A stretch of DNA of 64,000 nt from Echinometra lucunter (Eukaryota; Echinodermata; Echinoidea; Camarodonta; Echinometridae), in assembly GCA_029962745.1 (NCBI GenBank), contig CM057156.1:25870614-25934613 (forward strand), written 5' to 3'. Both the position numbers and the translations under genes were made by a program. Position 1 is the first letter of the stretch. Every line of letters starts with the position of its first letter. Positions 59,196 to 64,000 of the stretch are shown here, piece after piece. Below the pieces are notes generated by a model that was given only the letters and a program-made list of their open reading frames with translations, did no database searches and was not told the origin of the DNA.

Positions 59196-61053
59196 TGTCA
59201 GATCAATGCACTGTTTTGCAAAGTCTGGCGATAAGTACTGTTCTGTGATATAGGATTGTTGGTTAGGAATACACAAAGAAAAAAATTACTCGAGATTCAT
59301 TGCCATTATATTAATCAACTCTTGGGATTTTAATGTATCTCCTTCTTTTCTTCAACTCTTCAATATTCACATTGAGTATAATCTCATAAATTCCCAACCT
59401 ACATACTTCAACAATATATTCACTTCATATGTCAATGAAATAGCTTTACATGACTCATGCAATATGATGTATTCCAGTGATAAATGACTTTCACATCATA
59501 AAAGGAAATATTGACTATATAAATACAACAGGTTAACAAATCTTTCCATTTCTTCTGTAAGAAATAAAATTACCCCCTTTTGGTACAGCAGTACTGCAAA
59601 CATTCAAAAATACAAAACTTGAGCTCAACTAATCAAAATACTTGGGTTTACATAGCACGTGCAATATTTCTGGACTATTTGATAAACTGTAAATTATGTG
59701 TTCGCGACTGTTCTCAACCCTATGGACAGCCCTTACATTCTATCGCTCTGTGCTTCAGGTGAGTCTTTATAGCGAACCGCACATAGACTTGTGACAGAAT
59801 GACCATGGGTGCTCGAGATAACAGTTGCTTTCGGGCTCGATGTCATCGACGTAGTCGTCATCGACGCTCTGTCGAACTCGGTGACGTTACACGTAGCTCG
59901 TCTAGTAGACAGAGGATCCCATCTCAGTGGTATAGGACAAGATATGTCCTGGAACCCAGCTGCCTGTCTGCTGTTAAAACATAATTACAACCTACGAGTC
60001 ACAGCATACAGGTTTACCCAATAATTCTAAATATATACATTCATGAAACTTTTTCAAGAGACTGCTTCTTGCATGTATAAGAAAGACAATTGAAGTATCA
60101 AAACGAATCAGAAAAGCAATATTCAAATATGTCCAAATACTGATTCAGGTCAATATCTCAAAAAGAAAAAATAATCACTGAATTTCATGATCACTATAAT
60201 GCAAACATTTCTTGGCTATCAAAGCTCTATATATAATTTATCTTCATTTAGCAGTCTAAATATCTATATTAAAAAAAAATATTCCTTTTACTTTATTTTC
60301 AAGTAACTGCACATTAAATTACGAAATTAAATCTCTTCGTTTCTCCAATGTGCCACAGAAAAATATCCATTATCTGTTAGCTTATTTGAGCAATATTTTA
60401 GCCACAGAATTTATTCTACACAAAATATCACCAAAATTTAATCTCTTAAATTCTTTCTGTCTGATGAAAATACAAAGATTCATGGCACAGATATACTAGT
60501 TAACTAGTTTACTAATTAAATAATTCATTTCATTTGTTTTCCAGTAAAATGCTAGAGCTCTGTGTCTTACTTTATGCAAATGAATTTTGATTCCTGTGCC
60601 ACGCCTTAATTTGTGGCATTACACTATATACAAGAAAATAGGATAAATCATGGAAAATTACCGCAACAACATAAACTTACTGGTCTCAAAATCATGATGG
60701 GAGCTGTAGAGGAGTCTTCTCCTGGCCTGCTTTGCCCAGATTTTCATAGAAGATGGCACCAAAATATGAAGTTAATTGCTGCGCATCCTATCTCCTCTCA
60801 CACTCACTCAGCACACAGGTCCTGCCTTGACCAATGCTGAAGTTGCTCTGCCCAGTAGCTAACTCATGCAACATACACCAAGCATACTTGCTCAGCTCTG
60901 CATAGCTCATTGCACAAGGTATCACTGTCCAGCACACATCACTCACATAACTCTCCCATTCAATACGTGCACTCTGCCCTAAGAGACTATTGTTCCTATG
61001 GGTCTGGTAGTAATTGCTGTTCCCTCATTTAAATTCCTGGTCACTTTGTGACA
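59196..61053 (-). repeat. LTR (5' LTR in element orientation)
   Basis: 1858 bp, one A longer than the left LTR. It should contain the element promoter reading leftward, but U3, R and U5 limits cannot be set from sequence alone. Confidence 0.95.
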
Positions 61054-61178
61054 CACAATATCAGTCATAATAAGTCTACTTGCCAATCCTGTTATAACTT
61101 AAAGATAAATTGCAAAAAAAGGCATGCAAGCGTAACCTGCATGACAAGTCATGTGTAATACATAGGAAGAACATGTCT

Positions 61179-61179
<1 letters not shown>

Positions 61180-61244
<65 letters not shown>
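61180..61244. repeat. (TC)n microsatellite
   Basis: About 32 TC units with one interruption (TTTC), 130 bases right of the LTR element. Confidence 0.95.
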
Positions 61245-61265
61245 ATGTGATCTTTAAAGACATAC

Positions 61266-62663
61266 CTATGGTGGCCCTGAAGTACGCTCGACAAAAGGCC
61301 ATGTGCGACGTGAATTTCACATCCCAGGTCCTGAACTTTGCATCCCAAGTCGTGAAATTCACGACCCGCGACGTGAATTTCGCATCCGAGGTCCCGCCCA
61401 GGTCCTGAACTTTGCATCCCAAGTCGTGAAATTCGCGACCCGCGGTGCGAAATTAAGGACTGGGATGCAAAGTTCGCGCCACGGGTCCTGAATTTCGCAC
61501 CGCGGGTCGTGAATTTCACGACTTGGGATGCAAAGTTCAGGACCTGGGATGTGAAATTCTAATGTGATATCTTTTTGGACCGATTTTTCAGACATAATAA
61601 TTTACACGGAGTATATAGTGGTATATATGAATGTGAATGATATGTAGGAAATGATTAACCTTAAAGCAACCTTACATGTTCCTGAAGATTACTAATTTGT
61701 CACTATATTTTCGCAAGTAGAAACCATGATTTTATCATAATGTAAGTCTAGTAGGAGCAATTAATATTGATTGTTTGAACAGTGTTGTACTTGATTCATA
61801 TTGATTTCGTTCTGTTTGATTCACAGCGGTAATTTCTCCGGCGTACTATGCAAAGTTCATTCCAAAGTACCAGCGTAACGCTACTCCCTGCAAACATACA
61901 CGTACCAACGAACTAAAGCATAGTTCTGTGGCACGTACCCATTGTTGTTGTTGTCGTTCGTTCCGTTCGATTCGTGTACCGAATATTGACGCCATCTACG
62001 TGCGGGTTTCTTTTTTGTTGTTGTTTTGGGGTTTTTTTTATAATGTATTTCACGAGGGGTCCACAGGTCCGTCTTGGTGACGGTCCTCCCACTTGCACGT
62101 ACCCATGACAATGGGTTTTGTAGATGGAGGATCAAGGGGGTCATATGGGGCAGAGGCAGATCAAGGATCTTGTAAGGAAGGGGTGCATGTGGGAATAAAT
62201 ATCAGAAAATTTCTGGCAAGCTCTCTCCCCCCCCCCCCGCCGCAAGTCATGATACATTATTTTGAGAGTCTTCTTGTCTTTCCAAGAAGAAAGGTCAAGT
62301 CATTTGGTTGAAAAAAGGTGTGTGTATGTGGGAGGGGGGGGGGGCACAATCTGCAAGTTGGTTTTAAGGGGGGAGTCCAGATGCCTATACTTTATTCGCC
62401 ACTGATAATTAGGCCTATGTGAAATATCATTCCACCCCCCCCCTCTCCCCAAGTCATGGCACTGCAATTTGAAGATCTTCTTATCTCTCCCAGGGAAAAG
62501 TTAAGTGAATTTCACGACTTGGGATGCAGAGTTTGCGCCACGGTCATGAATTTCGCATCGCGGGTCGTGAATTTCACGACTTGGGATGCAGAGTTCAGGA
62601 CCTGGGATGCGAAATTCACGTCCCACATGACCTGTTGTCGAGCGTTCTTCAGGGCCACCATAG
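61266..62663. repeat. Inverted-repeat element made of nested palindromic words
   Basis: The ends are inverted: CTATGGTGGCCCTGAAGTAC, GCTCGAC at 61266-61292 and GTCGAGC, GTTCTTCAGGGCCACCATAG at 62637-62663. Next to each end are blocks (61310-61560 and 62500-62625) in which the words GTCCTGAACTTTGCATCCCA, AGTCGTGAAATTC and ACGACCCGCG alternate in direct and inverted order. One 41-base arm (61331-61371) is exactly inverted at 61503-61543. The blocks are GC- and CpG-rich in an AT-rich setting. The 0.9-kb centre (61560-62500) is AT-rich with poly(C/G) runs. No transposase is seen and the family is not recognised. Confidence 0.7.
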
Positions 62664-62814
62664 GGCCACCATAATTCCCTGAACCAACTGAAGAAATACT
62701 GGTTCCGCCCACAGAAATAGAAGACGTAGAAGGCGCATACCCATTCACAAAGCACGCATCGCGGTATCGCCGTCGGACCCGCTGGGCGATTCGCTTGAGT
62801 GCACACGCCGCCAT
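62645..62814 (-). CDS. Possible first exon of an unidentified gene (minus strand)
   Basis: The ATG at 62814 lies in AAGATGGCGGC, both a strong start context and the consensus of a YY1 site often found at animal transcription starts. The frame begins MAACALKRIAQRVRRRYRDA and continues CFVNGYAPSTSS, with an Arg-rich amphipathic start as in mitochondrial targeting peptides. The frame then runs into the inverted-repeat element (MVALKNARQQV). No donor or later exon could be confirmed and the product is not recognised. It may be a real 5' exon, a retrocopy or chance. Confidence 0.25.
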
Positions 62815-62864
62815 CTTGCTTAGTCCTCGGTCTCTTCGGCAAGTCCACTTGACCGTATATCACA

Positions 62865-64000
62865 GTGTCAATTTCTGTTTTGAAATTTTCTCCAAAGAGG
62901 CCATGCATTCTGAGGTTGGCCTACCTATTCATAAGCCAATTGATCGTGTGCATTATCTACTTGCACAACGGCAGTATAAGTTATTATTTTTTGCCAAGAT
63001 GAATAAAGAAAGCTTCTAATTAACTCTTTCAAGATAATACGTTATTCTCCATTTTAGTACCTCAGTTTCTTTCTAACAGTTAGTTTCCTTATAATTTTCT
63101 TGTCAGTTTTCTTTAAGTTTGGGTTCTCTTTCAAGACACATTTCCTTATCTAATTTAATTTTTTTTAATATTTTGGGAGGGAGCTTCTCATAAAATAGAA
63201 ATACGTCGAATGAAGTATTGTTTTATTTTTTTTTTTTTTTCCATTTTTAAAAACTGAGCTGGAGGGATGTGATTTGTACATGAATTTCAATGAACATCCT
63301 AACCATAATTTGTCCAAATTCATTCATACCCCGTGATTTTGAAAATCTGAATTTAAAAAGTCGATTAAACTTTGATTTTTTTCCCTCTGGGGAGGGGGGG
63401 GGGGGGACTTATAAGTCACTTTCACACAATCACAGTACATGCACATGTAATATCATTTACGTGGTCAGTCCTCCCAACACTACATATAAACTCACACACA
63501 CGATGTCATTCTTCATTACACAAATGCTTAAACAAACATTTACTCAATCAACTTCATATATTTCAGCGCACTTCACAAAAAAAGAAAAAAAACAGTCAAA
63601 CAGACATACAAACAACCAAAAGGAAAAAAGATATAATATGTAAAGAGAATTTGCGAAACTATGCCACCCAAATAAAATTTAACAGGCTACAGATTATTTC
63701 AATTAAGTAACGTTCAATGTTTATTCTTTCCTCCAAGAAAAACTCGAGGTTCACATTATCAGTAACAGCAATAATGTGAAAATGGTGATGTAGAAACTGG
63801 CAAACACATTGGCAAGTAACAAGTAATAAATTAGGGAATACACTATGAACCTCCAATTAATTACTGAGTAGGGAATTAGTAGGGGGAAAATTACTGGAGG
63901 GCTACAGATGAATTGCCCCCGAATGTAAAAAAATAGCCCTTGTAAGTTGCAAAAGAGCCTCCATAAAATTGTCATTAGGTTCAATACAAAATGTAATTCG
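62865..64000. other. Right-edge non-coding stretch
   Basis: AT-rich sequence with poly(T) near 63228, poly(G) at 63396 and A-rich low complexity near 63577-63640. No gene is supported. Confidence 0.5.

Larger units (their letters stand above)
52524..61053 (-). mobile_element. Intact Gmr1-like Ty3/gypsy LTR retrotransposon
   Basis: An 8.53-kb element bounded by 1.86-kb LTRs with TGTCA/TGACA ends and a CACAA target duplication. In element orientation (right to left) it has a 5' LTR, primer-binding site, short leader, one gag-pol ORF without frameshift, polypurine tract and 3' LTR. There is no env. Integrase precedes reverse transcriptase in the polyprotein. That order, with gypsy-type domains, is the published hallmark of the Gmr1-like group of deuterostome retrotransposons. 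All catalytic motifs are present and the LTRs look the same except for one A, so the copy is young and may be autonomous. Confidence 0.95.

Overview
The window is animal nuclear DNA. It is AT-rich and intron-rich, with GT-AG introns, tRNA-derived SINEs, many TIR elements and one full-length LTR retrotransposon. The repeat repertoire (tandem-unit elements with CGTC microsatellites, a Ty3/gypsy element with integrase in front of reverse transcriptase) suggests a marine invertebrate deuterostome, most likely a sea urchin or another echinoderm. That placement rests on repeat character and gene similarity, not on a database search.

Two host genes can be assembled by hand. At the left edge, on the minus strand, are the first two coding exons of a GLMP (glycosylated lysosomal membrane protein) homologue: a signal-peptide exon at 1963-1877 and a second exon at 241-1 that leaves the window. 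From 20819 to 43350, on the plus strand, lies a complete eight-exon alpha-arrestin gene (ARRDC/TXNIP type). All exon phases agree and it encodes 582 residues: arrestin N and C domains, a proline-rich tail with a PPKY motif, and a glycine-rich and acidic C-terminus.

Between and around these genes the sequence is mostly mobile DNA. 2-20 kb holds SINEs, LINE 3' tails, hAT-, pogo- and Mutator-like MITEs, TTAA-flanked (piggyBac-type) elements and a telomere-like block. The alpha-arrestin introns carry more of the same, including two oppositely oriented copies of one 400-bp TTAA element in intron 2. Four larger elements (17.7, 23.0, 46.7 and 50.0 kb) belong to three families that share one architecture: a 5' terminal hairpin, a CGTC-type microsatellite in three of the four, tandem units of about 155 bp, a repeat of the terminal word near the 3' end, and (clearly in three of the four) a 3' hairpin. 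They resemble non-autonomous Helentron-type elements and carry about 27 exact copies of AGGTCAAAGGTCA, the consensus DR1 nuclear-receptor site.

52524-61053 is an intact LTR retrotransposon on the minus strand: two 1.86-kb LTRs that look identical except for one A, a 5-bp CACAA target duplication, a tRNA-Arg-type primer site, a polypurine tract and one uninterrupted gag-pol ORF. The domain order is gag, protease, integrase, reverse transcriptase, RNase H. The domains are Ty3/gypsy-like but the order is that of Ty1/copia, the hallmark of the Gmr1-like group of deuterostome elements. To its right is an inverted-repeat element built of nested palindromic words (61266-62663), beside a short minus-strand start region that could be the first exon of an unidentified gene.
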